Part shown: piece after piece, positions 1-5,738 of the stretch
Numbering within the stretch: the stretch's first letter is position 1
Layout: the number at the start of each line of letters is the position of its first letter
Origin: Gemmatimonadota bacterium
GTDB taxonomy: Bacteria > Gemmatimonadota > Gemmatimonadetes > Gemmatimonadales > GWC2-71-9
Direction of reading: 5' to 3'
Length of the DNA stretch: 9,201 nucleotides
NCBI GenBank assembly: GCA_027294815.1
Contig: JAPULP010000420.1
Location: 1 to 9,201 of the forward strand
Notes under the pieces: model-generated
The model's input: only the letters and a program-made list of their open reading frames with translations
What the model was told of the DNA's origin: nothing
The model's database searches: none
Position numbers and translations under genes: made by a program

Positions 1-659
1 CGATTCATGCGATCGGCGGCGCCCGAGGTGTAACGGTACAGCCGGCCCGGTTCGGCCAACGTCATTGCCTGCATCGCATCCGCCGCGGGGAATCGTTGCA
101 GAACGTCTTGCAGTGACGACGAAAGCACCCAGCGATCGGAAGGGGGCACGTCGATGGCGCGCATGGGTACGCCGCCGCCGCGGGAAAGGCTCAGCCAATC
201 TCTTGGCGTGCGGATGTACAAATCTCCAAACGGACCTGATCGGTCGTACATCAACGCCCGAACTCCTTGCGGCACGCTGATGTGATTGAATTGCTGCAGT
301 CGGGGCATATAGTGCACGACTTCGTCCGTGGTTCCAATCCAAAGCGACTCGTCACTTGGATCGCCCAAAATCGCTACCACTCTTCTTTCGGGATACCCCT
401 CCAGACGGGTGACGGGGAGCAGCCAGCGATTGAAGCGCGTGTCGTAGGCGATCAATCCCCCGCCCGTGGCCGCGTACACGGCGTCATTCGTGGTCGCGAC
501 CTGGAATACGGTGCTGTAATCGCGCAACACCACACGTTCTTCAGGCCGCCAGGTGCGAGTGCCGGTTTGCGCGCTCGTGGTGGGCACTCTCAGCACTGCG
601 ACCGCCAGCAAGCTGGCTGCCAGGACGGAAAGACGGAAAGACTTCCCTCCTTCCGTCAT
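1..659 (-). CDS. Secreted beta-propeller-like protein, 3' end cut by the window edge
   Basis: The frame is open from an ATG at 659 to the window edge, giving 219 visible residues with no stop. Residues 1-30 look like a Sec signal peptide: basic n-region (K6, R9), hydrophobic core at about 10-23, and a likely signal peptidase I site after Thr-Ser-Ala30. The mature part has short blade-like repeats, such as VYAATGGGLIAYD at 61-73 and SLWIGTTDEVVHY at 105-117, which resemble ligand-binding or two-component-regulator propeller blades (inference). The product is probably periplasmic or extracellular; its function is unknown. Its ATG overlaps the nnr stop by four bases (ATGA), so translation is probably coupled to nnr. 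The first 12 codons lie in a GACGGAAR repeat element. No good Shine-Dalgarno precedes the ATG; a GGAGGG run occurs just inside the gene but has no usable start codon at normal spacing. Confidence 0.8.
   Translation of the reverse strand, partial: MTEGGKSFRLSVLAASLLAVAVLRVPTTSAQTGTRTWRPEERVVLRDYSTVFQVATTNDAVYAATGGGLIAYDTRFNRWLLPVTRLEGYPERRVVAILGDPSDESLWIGTTDEVVHYMPRLQQFNHISVPQGVRALMYDRSGPFGDLYIRTPRDWLSLSRGGGVPMRAIDVPPSDRWVLSSSLQDVLQRFPAADAMQAMTLAEPGRLYRYTSGAADRMN
624..659. repeat. GACGGAAR repeat with inverted partner, inside a gene start
   Basis: On the plus strand two exact GACGGAAA units (624-631, 632-639) are followed by partly inverted units ending in TTCCGTC (651-657), so the 36 bases can fold into an imperfect hairpin. 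The same 8-base unit fills the spacer at 5623-5670 and recurs inverted at 5721-5738. Here it encodes residues 1-12 of the secreted protein, including its start codon and both basic residues of the signal peptide. Confidence 0.8.
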
Positions 660-2257
660 ACCACCGCCGGCGGATCCAAGGCCAACAACACCGGCGGCTC
701 GGCGGCAGATGTCGTCTCCAGCTGCCGCCACACGTCGGGCACCGCCGCCATCACATCGTCCGGCCGCACCGTTCGAACCGATCCCTTGGTGGAAGCGATT
801 TCCGCGGCGCGGCCGAGTATGTGCGCACCGAACGACGCGGCATCGCTGGTGTCCAGACCTTGCGCGAGAAACGCGGCGATGAAACCGGACAACACATCAC
901 CACTTCCTCCGGTTGCCAGTCCCGGGTTTCCACTCCCGGCGACCCGCACCGACCCGTCGCGACTCGCGACGACGGTGGGCACGCCTTTGAGCAACACGGT
1001 GAACGTCTGTATCGCACCGGTCAACTCAATGACGTCGGCATCTCGGTGGAGGGGTTTTGCGGCTTCGACCACGGCGGCAAATCTATCCGTTGCTACAAGC
1101 TCGGCCTGTTCGGGAAACGCCGCCTTGAACTCGCCGAGATGTGGTGTCAGCACCCGGGCAACCCTACCGACGCGAATTGCATCGCTGCTGCATTGCAACG
1201 CGTCGGCGTCGATCACGAACGCGGTACCGCTTTCCTGCAACCCGCCGCCCGGCGCTGATTCGAGAAGGTTCGACACGAATTTCGTTCTCGCCGGATCGCG
1301 ACCGAGCCCGGGGCCGAGCACGACGGCGTCGGCCCAAGCGATAGCTTCAGACAATTCAGACTCGACGTCAGGGCCGAGGGCCGTTTGCAGCGTCATCGCG
1401 TCGGGTAGGGATTCCTGAAGGGCGGCGACCGACTCCGGCTGCGCGGCAACCTTCACGAGACCTGCGCCGGCGGCAAACGCCCCTCGCGCAGCGTGACGAA
1501 CCGCCCCGGCCATGCCGTCCTGTCCCCCAACGATCAGCACACGACCGCGGTCTCCCTTGTGCATGGCAGCACGAAACGGCGGGATGCGGGCCGCCACCCA
1601 GCGATCGCTCACGAACACGGGCCAGTCATTTTTCGGTGGCAGGAATCCCATCTCGACAACCACAACCCGGCCACACCACTCTCGCGCCAGAAGATGCCCG
1701 CGTCGCAGACCGCCGAATGTCACGGTGAGATCTGCGCGTACGGGCCCATGTGCCTCGCCCGTGGTCAGGTCGAGCCCAGTGGGACCGTCGATCGCCACGA
1801 TCGGCACGCTTTGATCCGCCACCCACGCGGCCAACGCTCCGATCTCACCGCGCGGCACGCCGCTCGCCCCGGTACCGAGCAGCGCGTCCACGACGATCCC
1901 CACACGAGGCCGCTCGTCGTCCTTCGCCAACGGCTGCACAGAGCTCGTCAACGCGAGTGTGCGATTCGCCTCGCAATCGGGGGATCTTTCTTTGTCGGTC
2001 TCCATGACCCAAACCGAAACACCGACCGATTGCAACGCACGGGCAACGACCCATCCGTCGCCGCCGTTGTTGCCGTGCCCGGCGACGACGATGACACCTT
2101 TTGCCAAGTCCGCGCCGAACTCTTTGGCGATGACCGCCGCAGCCCCGCGACCGGCGGACTCCATGAGCACGCGCGACGGCATCCCGCCCTCGATGGAGAG
2201 GCGGTCCCATTCAGACGACTGGACGGCGTCTAGTACGGGAATGATCGGGGCAGTCAT
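656..2257 (-). CDS. nnr: Bifunctional NAD(P)HX epimerase / ADP-dependent NAD(P)HX dehydratase
   Basis: This enzyme repairs hydrated nicotinamide cofactors: the N-terminal YjeF_N domain epimerises R- and S-NAD(P)HX, and the C-terminal ribokinase-like domain dehydrates S-NAD(P)HX using ADP. The N-domain shows NNGGDG at about 63-68 and IDGPTGLD at about 156-163. The C-domain shows KGDRGRVLIVGG at about 234-245, GPGLG at 315-319, DADAL at 350-354, TPHLGEF at 371-377, and the nucleotide site NPGLATGGSGDVLSG at 444-458. Length is 533 residues, normal for the fused form. I chose the ATG at 2257; the frame stays open to a TTG at 2323, but those 22 residues are translated palindrome. No clear Shine-Dalgarno is visible. 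A stretch of about 14 residues just before LLKG (422-425) looks like an insertion relative to my memory of the family. The stop overlaps the ATG of the next gene. Confidence 0.95.
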   Translation of the reverse strand: MTAPIIPVLDAVQSSEWDRLSIEGGMPSRVLMESAGRGAAAVIAKEFGADLAKGVIVVAGHGNNGGDGWVVARALQSVGVSVWVMETDKERSPDCEANRTLALTSSVQPLAKDDERPRVGIVVDALLGTGASGVPRGEIGALAAWVADQSVPIVAIDGPTGLDLTTGEAHGPVRADLTVTFGGLRRGHLLAREWCGRVVVVEMGFLPPKNDWPVFVSDRWVAARIPPFRAAMHKGDRGRVLIVGGQDGMAGAVRHAARGAFAAGAGLVKVAAQPESVAALQESLPDAMTLQTALGPDVESELSEAIAWADAVVLGPGLGRDPARTKFVSNLLESAPGGGLQESGTAFVIDADALQCSSDAIRVGRVARVLTPHLGEFKAAFPEQAELVATDRFAAVVEAAKPLHRDADVIELTGAIQTFTVLLKGVPTVVASRDGSVRVAGSGNPGLATGGSGDVLSGFIAAFLAQGLDTSDAASFGAHILGRAAEIASTKGSVRTVRPDDVMAAVPDVWRQLETTSAAEPPVLLALDPPAVV

Positions 2258-2286
2258 CGGGTGGACGGGCCGGATGGCGGAGGGAT

Positions 2287-2369
2287 GATTGCAAATCGAC
2301 GATTGCAAATTTGCAATGTGCAATTGGATTCTTCAGAAATCGTAAATTGCACATTGCCGATTTGCAATC
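2287..2369. repeat. AT-rich palindromic intergenic element
   Basis: Two 25-base arms (2301-2325 and 2345-2369) are reverse complements except for two positions, separated by a 19-base loop. GATTGCAAAT at 2287-2296 repeats the start of the left arm 14 bases upstream. The element is strikingly AT-rich for its surroundings and fills most of the 130-base spacer between the Memo stop and the nnr ATG. There is no T-tract typical of an intrinsic terminator. It looks like a dispersed REP- or MITE-like palindrome, though its RNA could also act as a 3' stabilising hairpin (inference). Confidence 0.85.
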
Positions 2370-2387
2370 TGAAATCGCGAAGCGTCC

Positions 2388-3299
2388 TCATCGAATCACC
2401 ACCCCCGCATACGCCACAACACTCTCGTTGTCTCCGGTCACCAAACCACTGTTTCGATAATCTACGAGCTCCGCATGCGTGGCACCGAGTAACCGCGCAG
2501 CCTCGAGTACCACTGCGCTCGGCGCCCGGCCGCACATGGTGATGTCGTTTTCATGACAGGCGTTCAACAGACCTTCGCCGTCGAGTTTGAACACGTGCTC
2601 CAACGCAATCCGGTCCTTTCGCTCGGCGGATGCCGCACTCTCGTAGTGTGTCATATCCGATGACGCAAGCAAGCTGATCGGCTCGGGCCATTCACTGACG
2701 ACTCGGGCAAGTGCCTCGGCAAGACGGCGGCAGCGGTCCCAATCATCCCACGCCAGCACCAACGGCACGAGCGCGGAATCGGGCGACAGCAGCGACAGAA
2801 AGGGAAGCTCCACCTCGATGGCGTGCTCTCCCGCGTGCGCCAACGGGTCGTGTTCCACAAGTGGGCACGCGTCACACAAGGCGGACACGACACTTTCGGC
2901 AATGGCAAGGTCACCGACCGGTGTCCGGAATGCGCCGCGACTCCACGTGCTGGCACCGCCCGTCGTACCCCGCCTGCCGGTGTGATTTGGAGCCAAGATG
3001 ACGACGGTGGGCGCCAATGCGAGACGCTTGAAGACTTCGGCCGCGCAGGCCCCGGAATAGATCAGACCGGCGTGGGGAACGATGGCGGCCGTGGCGGCCC
3101 CTTCCGCCCCCTGGACCGCGGCGAGCAGACCCTCAACGAGAGTCCGGAGTTCATCCGGCTCGTTGGGATAAAACAATCCCGCGACTGCGGGACGTCGGAT
3201 TTCCCCTATTTGAAGCTCTGCCCGATGGTTCGCCCGAGGGAGATCTCGCCGTTGTCGATGCGGAGGTTGAAGCCGCACTCCGGATCCGAGCAAACCCAT
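2388..3299 (-). CDS. MEMO1 family protein (AmmeMemoRadiSam system protein B)
   Basis: The family shares the fold of LigB-type extradiol dioxygenases; human MEMO1 binds metal, but the bacterial role is not settled. Counting from the ATG at 3299, the family N-terminus IRRPAVAGLFYP falls at 34-45, followed by PHAGLIYSG (His76), APNHTG (His106), EHAIEVELPF at 158-167, SSDMTHY at 213-219 and TMCGRAP (Cys256). All putative metal or active-site residues are present, so the protein looks intact. The start is uncertain: the ATG at 3299 and a GTG at 3278 both lie inside the zinc-ribbon gene and give a longer N-terminus than usual. An ATA at 3209 would overlap that gene's TAG stop as ATAG and give 273 residues, a typical length. 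A TTG at 3176 would remove conserved residues. AMMECR1 and radical SAM partners are not in the window. Confidence 0.93.
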   Translation of the reverse strand: MGLLGSGVRLQPPHRQRRDLPRANHRAELQIGEIRRPAVAGLFYPNEPDELRTLVEGLLAAVQGAEGAATAAIVPHAGLIYSGACAAEVFKRLALAPTVVILAPNHTGRRGTTGGASTWSRGAFRTPVGDLAIAESVVSALCDACPLVEHDPLAHAGEHAIEVELPFLSLLSPDSALVPLVLAWDDWDRCRRLAEALARVVSEWPEPISLLASSDMTHYESAASAERKDRIALEHVFKLDGEGLLNACHENDITMCGRAPSAVVLEAARLLGATHAELVDYRNSGLVTGDNESVVAYAGVVIR

Positions 3300-3400
3300 G
3301 CTTTGTACATGATCGATGCGCCGTCCCGCCCGTAATCGGATAGCGGTATCAACACCCCACCGTCACACTTCTTGCATTCCGGCCAATCCCTGCCTTCCAT
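3206..3400 (-). CDS. Small zinc-ribbon-like protein (64 aa), function unknown
   Basis: I do not recognise a named family. Four cysteines are arranged as two knuckles: Cys9-x2-Cys12 near the start and Cys37-x4-Cys42 in the middle, the spacing of a small zinc ribbon. About 24 residues separate the knuckles, rich in Gly, Asp and aromatic residues, and a short tail of about 22 residues follows. There is no signal peptide or membrane segment, so it is probably cytoplasmic. The ATG at 3400 is preceded by a purine-rich AAGGGGGTGG (3414-3405) at usable spacing, supporting expression. It lies 56 bases after the Minf_1886 gene, and its stop lies at the very edge of the Memo coding region. It could be a nucleic-acid or protein-binding adaptor; nothing in the sequence decides this. 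Confidence 0.75.
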   Translation of the reverse strand: MEGRDWPECKKCDGGVLIPLSDYGRDGASIMYKAWVCSDPECGFNLRIDNGEISLGRTIGQSFK

Positions 3401-3404
3401 TTAT

Positions 3405-3414
3405 CCACCCCCTT
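3405..3414 (-). promoter_or_regulatory. Probable ribosome binding site of the zinc-ribbon gene
   Basis: AAGGGGGTGG on the minus strand ends four bases before the ATG at 3400, with its AAGGGG core eight bases away. It supports this small gene being translated. An AGGAG at 3421-3417 is also present but is 16 bases from the start, too far for normal use. Confidence 0.5.
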
Positions 3415-3456
3415 CACTCCTAAGAACCGAGGAACACCCCACTGGCCGGGTTCATG

Positions 3457-3849
3457 CTAACACTCCATGCACCGCATTCCAGCCCAGGGATAATCTCGAT
3501 CAAACGCCTCGACGAAATCGAAAACGTTGTCGAAATCTGAGATCTGGTCCGACGCTTCCTTCATGAACAGTTCCACATCGATCAGGGTAAACACGGTCCG
3601 CCCGAAGTCTCGAGTGCATTCGATTCCCCAGTGATTCAGGACGGTCCGGGCGCTGAGGCCGAACTGCTCGATGGCAAAATCCCGGCAGGCCCAGGCCAAC
3701 TCCTGACCCGAGATATGACCCCGCACGGGCCGCTGTTGCTGGCCGTACTCCAGCGCGGCCAGCACGAACAGGTATGCTCGTTCGTGAAATTGGCCATCCG
3801 CCTCGCGGATGCGGCCTAGGATCTCGTCGGCGAGTTGTAGCTCAGTCAC
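3457..3849 (-). CDS. Minf_1886 family protein (TIGR04138-like), function unknown
   Basis: The 130-residue product matches the conserved pattern I recall for the Minf_1886 / Verrucomicrobia-Planctomycetes conserved hypothetical family: RAYLFVLAALEY at about 24-35, HISGQEL at 45-51, FAIEQFG at 58-64, TVLNHWGI at 69-76, FGRTVF at 82-87 and DFVEAFDRDYPW at 111-122. It is a small, largely helical, soluble protein with no signal peptide; no biochemical function is established to my knowledge. The protein ends in a Cys-x2-Cys pair (Cys127, Cys130), with further cysteines at 55 and 78, so metal or redox chemistry is possible but speculative. The start is a GTG at 3849 with no obvious Shine-Dalgarno; no better start lies nearby. 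It sits 42 bases after glyA and 56 bases before the zinc-ribbon gene, probably in the same transcript. Confidence 0.85.
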   Translation of the reverse strand: MTELQLADEILGRIREADGQFHERAYLFVLAALEYGQQQRPVRGHISGQELAWACRDFAIEQFGLSARTVLNHWGIECTRDFGRTVFTLIDVELFMKEASDQISDFDNVFDFVEAFDRDYPWAGMRCMEC

Positions 3850-3891
3850 AAGTCAAAGGTGATCCAGGGGACGGGGGGTAGCAAGTGGGGC

Positions 3892-5148
3892 TTAGGTCGT
3901 CGCGGAGCTGGTGTACAGCGGGAAGCCCTCCGTCAACTCCAATACCTCGGCGGAAACCGCTTCCACGGTCTCGTCGTCTGGCGAACCGAGCACGCGAGTG
4001 ATGAAATCGGCGATCTGCGACATCTCATCTTCACCCATGCCACGCGTCGTGAGCGCGGGTGTCCCGATCCGCAAACCGCTGGTGACAAACGGGGAGCGCG
4101 GATCACCGGGAACGGTGTTCTTGTTGACGTGAATTCCGGCCCGCCCGAGCGCTGCTTCACCGTCTTTGCCCGTAAAATCCTTCTTGCGGAGATCGACGAG
4201 GATCAGGTGACTGTCGGTTCCGCCCGAAACGAGGTCGTATCCGTTCTCGGCGAGCACTTCGCCAAGCCGCTGGGCGTTGCGGATGACCTGCGCTCCGTAC
4301 TCCTTGAAGGCCGGTTGCAGCGCCTCGCCAAACCCGACAGCTTTGGCGGCGATGACGTGTTCCAACGGTCCCCCTTGCCCGCCGGGGAATACGCTCTTGT
4401 CCACGGCCTTCGTAAACTCCTCGCGGCAGAGAATAAACCCTCCCCGCGGACCACGGAGGGTCTTGTGGGTCGTGCTCGTGACGATATCCGCGTGATCCAC
4501 CGGGGTGGGGTAGTGGCCGCCAGCCACCAATCCGGCGAAGTGTGCCATATCCACCAGGAAGACCGCGTCGATCTCGCGGGCGACGTCTGCAAACGCGGCG
4601 AAATCGATGACGCGTGGATACGCGCTGGACCCGGCGATGAGTAGTTTCGGCCGCTCGCGGAGCGCCATCTCACGCACCTGGCCCATATCGATCAATCCGG
4701 TCGCTTCGTCGACGCCGTATTGAACCGAATCGAAGATGATACCGCTGTGGTTGACCTTGTGTCCGTGCGTGAGGTGCCCGCCGTGCGTCAACGCCATCCC
4801 CATGAGTCTTTCGCCCGGCTGCAGTACCGCCAGATACGCCGTGAGGTTCGCCTGCGAACCGGCGTGTGGCTGCACGTTGGCGTGGTCGGCGCCGAAGAGT
4901 TGCAGCGCGCGGTCGATCGCGAGTTGCTCGACCTCGTCAACGACCTCACACCCGCCGTAGTATCGTTTACGGGGATAACCTTCCGCATATTTGTTCGTGA
5001 GCGGCGACCCCATCGCGTCCATCACGGCCCGCGAGGTGAAGTTTTCGCTCGCGATCAGCTCGAGACCATCTTCCTGCCGTTGCGTTTCCCGTTGAACCAG
5101 CTGGAAAATGGTAGGATCAACATCTTCGAGCGGTAGCATCATTGTCAT
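3892..5148 (-). CDS. glyA: Serine hydroxymethyltransferase
   Basis: This cytosolic pyridoxal-phosphate enzyme interconverts serine plus tetrahydrofolate with glycine plus 5,10-methylene-tetrahydrofolate, the main entry of one-carbon units. Length is 418 residues, as expected. The PLP Schiff-base lysine is Lys229 in DIVTSTTHKTLRGPRGG, and the cofactor-binding VFLVDMAHFAG supplies Asp200 and His203. The N-terminal ELIASENFTS, TNKYAEGYP (catalytic Glu56) and RYYGGCEVVD motifs are intact. The ATG at 5148 overlaps the rpiB stop as ATGA and has GAGG (5159-5156) seven bases upstream, so both coupling and a direct ribosome site support this start; an ATG at 5142 is an alternative. It shares a transcript with rpiB and probably with the Minf_1886 gene downstream. 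Confidence 0.99.
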   Translation of the reverse strand: MTMMLPLEDVDPTIFQLVQRETQRQEDGLELIASENFTSRAVMDAMGSPLTNKYAEGYPRKRYYGGCEVVDEVEQLAIDRALQLFGADHANVQPHAGSQANLTAYLAVLQPGERLMGMALTHGGHLTHGHKVNHSGIIFDSVQYGVDEATGLIDMGQVREMALRERPKLLIAGSSAYPRVIDFAAFADVAREIDAVFLVDMAHFAGLVAGGHYPTPVDHADIVTSTTHKTLRGPRGGFILCREEFTKAVDKSVFPGGQGGPLEHVIAAKAVGFGEALQPAFKEYGAQVIRNAQRLGEVLAENGYDLVSGGTDSHLILVDLRKKDFTGKDGEAALGRAGIHVNKNTVPGDPRSPFVTSGLRIGTPALTTRGMGEDEMSQIADFITRVLGSPDDETVEAVSAEVLELTEGFPLYTSSATT

Positions 5149-5582
5149 TTGTCAGCCTCGATCTTGGCGACCCGACGCTCGTGGCGGCCCCCGTCGAACG
5201 GCGCCTCCAACCAACGGCGTAGGATTTCCAAGCCCTGGTCCTCGTCGAGGAAGTGTGCCGGGAGCACCAAGATGTTCGCATCATTGTGCCGCCGCGACAA
5301 CTCGGCGATCTCGGGAGTCCACGCGACCGCGGCTCGCACGCCGGCGAAACGATTTGCGGTGTAGGACATGCCCAATCCGGTCCCGCAGGTCAACACGCCC
5401 CGGGCGACGGCACCCGTTCCTACCTGCGAGGCCACTTGCTTCGCGTAATCCGGATAGTCCACGGACTCCGTGGAGTCGGTCCCGACGTCCACGGGCTCAA
5501 AGCCCAGCGTCTCGAGCTCGGCCTTCAGCCGTTCCTTGAGTGCGTACCCAGCATGATCGGCCCCGATGGGGATCTTTTCCAC
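5145..5582 (-). CDS. rpiB: Ribose-5-phosphate isomerase B
   Basis: RpiB interconverts ribose 5-phosphate and ribulose 5-phosphate in the non-oxidative pentose phosphate pathway. The protein shows the N-terminal IGADHAG phosphosugar motif, DYPDYA in the middle, the CGTGLGMSYTANR motif holding the catalytic cysteine (about Cys66), RRHNDANILVLPA with the ring-opening histidine (about His99), and the C-terminal DGGRHERRVAKIE. The length of 145 residues is typical. A TTG at 5585 and a GTG at 5582 are both possible starts; GGAGG at 5594-5590 lies four bases from the TTG and seven from the GTG, so I favour the GTG. Its TGA overlaps the glyA ATG. The upstream spacer is filled with GACGGAAR repeats, and this gene probably begins a new transcription unit after leucine dehydrogenase. 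Confidence 0.97.
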   Translation of the reverse strand: MEKIPIGADHAGYALKERLKAELETLGFEPVDVGTDSTESVDYPDYAKQVASQVGTGAVARGVLTCGTGLGMSYTANRFAGVRAAVAWTPEIAELSRRHNDANILVLPAHFLDEDQGLEILRRWLEAPFDGGRHERRVAKIEADK

Positions 5583-5589
5583 CAATGCG

Positions 5590-5594
5590 CCTCC
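5590..5594 (-). promoter_or_regulatory. Ribosome binding site of rpiB
   Basis: A perfect GGAGG on the minus strand lies seven bases upstream of the GTG at 5582 and four upstream of the TTG at 5585. Spacing favours the GTG as the rpiB start. It is the clearest Shine-Dalgarno in the window. Confidence 0.75.
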
Positions 5595-5622
5595 GTATGG
5601 TCGTCGGGTAGTTTAGTCGAGA

Positions 5623-5670
5623 GACGGAAGGACGGAAAGACGGAAGGACGGAAAGATTGAAGGACGGAAG
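5623..5670. repeat. Six tandem 8-base GACGGAAR units
   Basis: On the plus strand six contiguous 8-base units run from 5623: GACGGAAG, GACGGAAA, GACGGAAG, GACGGAAA, the degenerate GATTGAAG, and GACGGAAG. They occupy the spacer between leucine dehydrogenase and rpiB. Unit length and lack of spacers exclude CRISPR. Inverted copies of the unit lie at 5721-5738, so transcripts across the spacer could fold into a stem of about 17 pairs. Confidence 0.9.
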
Positions 5671-5671
5671 G

Positions 5672-5683
5672 TTGCGGCCGCAA
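5672..5683. repeat. Perfect 12-base palindrome in the rpiB spacer
   Basis: TTGCGGCCGCAA reads the same on both strands and sits directly after the six-unit GACGGAAR array, in the loop between the direct and inverted unit blocks. It could add a small hairpin to the structured spacer. No function is evident, and a chance palindrome in GC-rich DNA is possible. Confidence 0.5.
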
Positions 5684-5720
5684 TCTCAGAAGGGTGGGCA
5701 GGGCGCCACCACCATTCCGA

Positions 5721-5738
5721 CTTTCCGTCTTTCCGTCC
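5721..5738. repeat. Inverted GACGGAAA units at the leucine dehydrogenase stop
   Basis: Reading the minus strand, the leucine dehydrogenase TAG runs straight into GACGGAAA GACGGAAA G, which is complementary to the units at 5623-5670 on the far side of the spacer. The two blocks form a long inverted repeat with about 50 bases between them. It could serve as a terminator-like or 3' protective structure for the upstream operon, although no T-tract follows; this is inference. Confidence 0.75.

Noticed and set aside
267..1418. Plus-strand open frame of 383 codons
   Set aside because: It lies opposite nnr and the secreted protein, has low-complexity Arg/Ser/Ala/Pro-rich translation with no domain, and is the usual antisense shadow of GC-rich codon use.
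1493..2233. Plus-strand open frame of 246 codons
   Set aside because: Fully antisense to the well-supported nnr epimerase domain; His/Arg-rich, with no recognisable family.
2258..2323. 22-residue N-terminal extension of nnr from a TTG
   Set aside because: It is the translated AT-rich palindrome; family homology starts after the ATG at 2257.
5610..5615. TAAACT as a -10 box for rpiB
   Set aside because: The expected -35 position falls in a repeat unit reading TTTCCG, a poor match, so a promoter cannot be supported by sequence alone.
5623..5670. CRISPR-like array
   Set aside because: Units are 8 bases and contiguous, with no spacers, and no cas genes are present.
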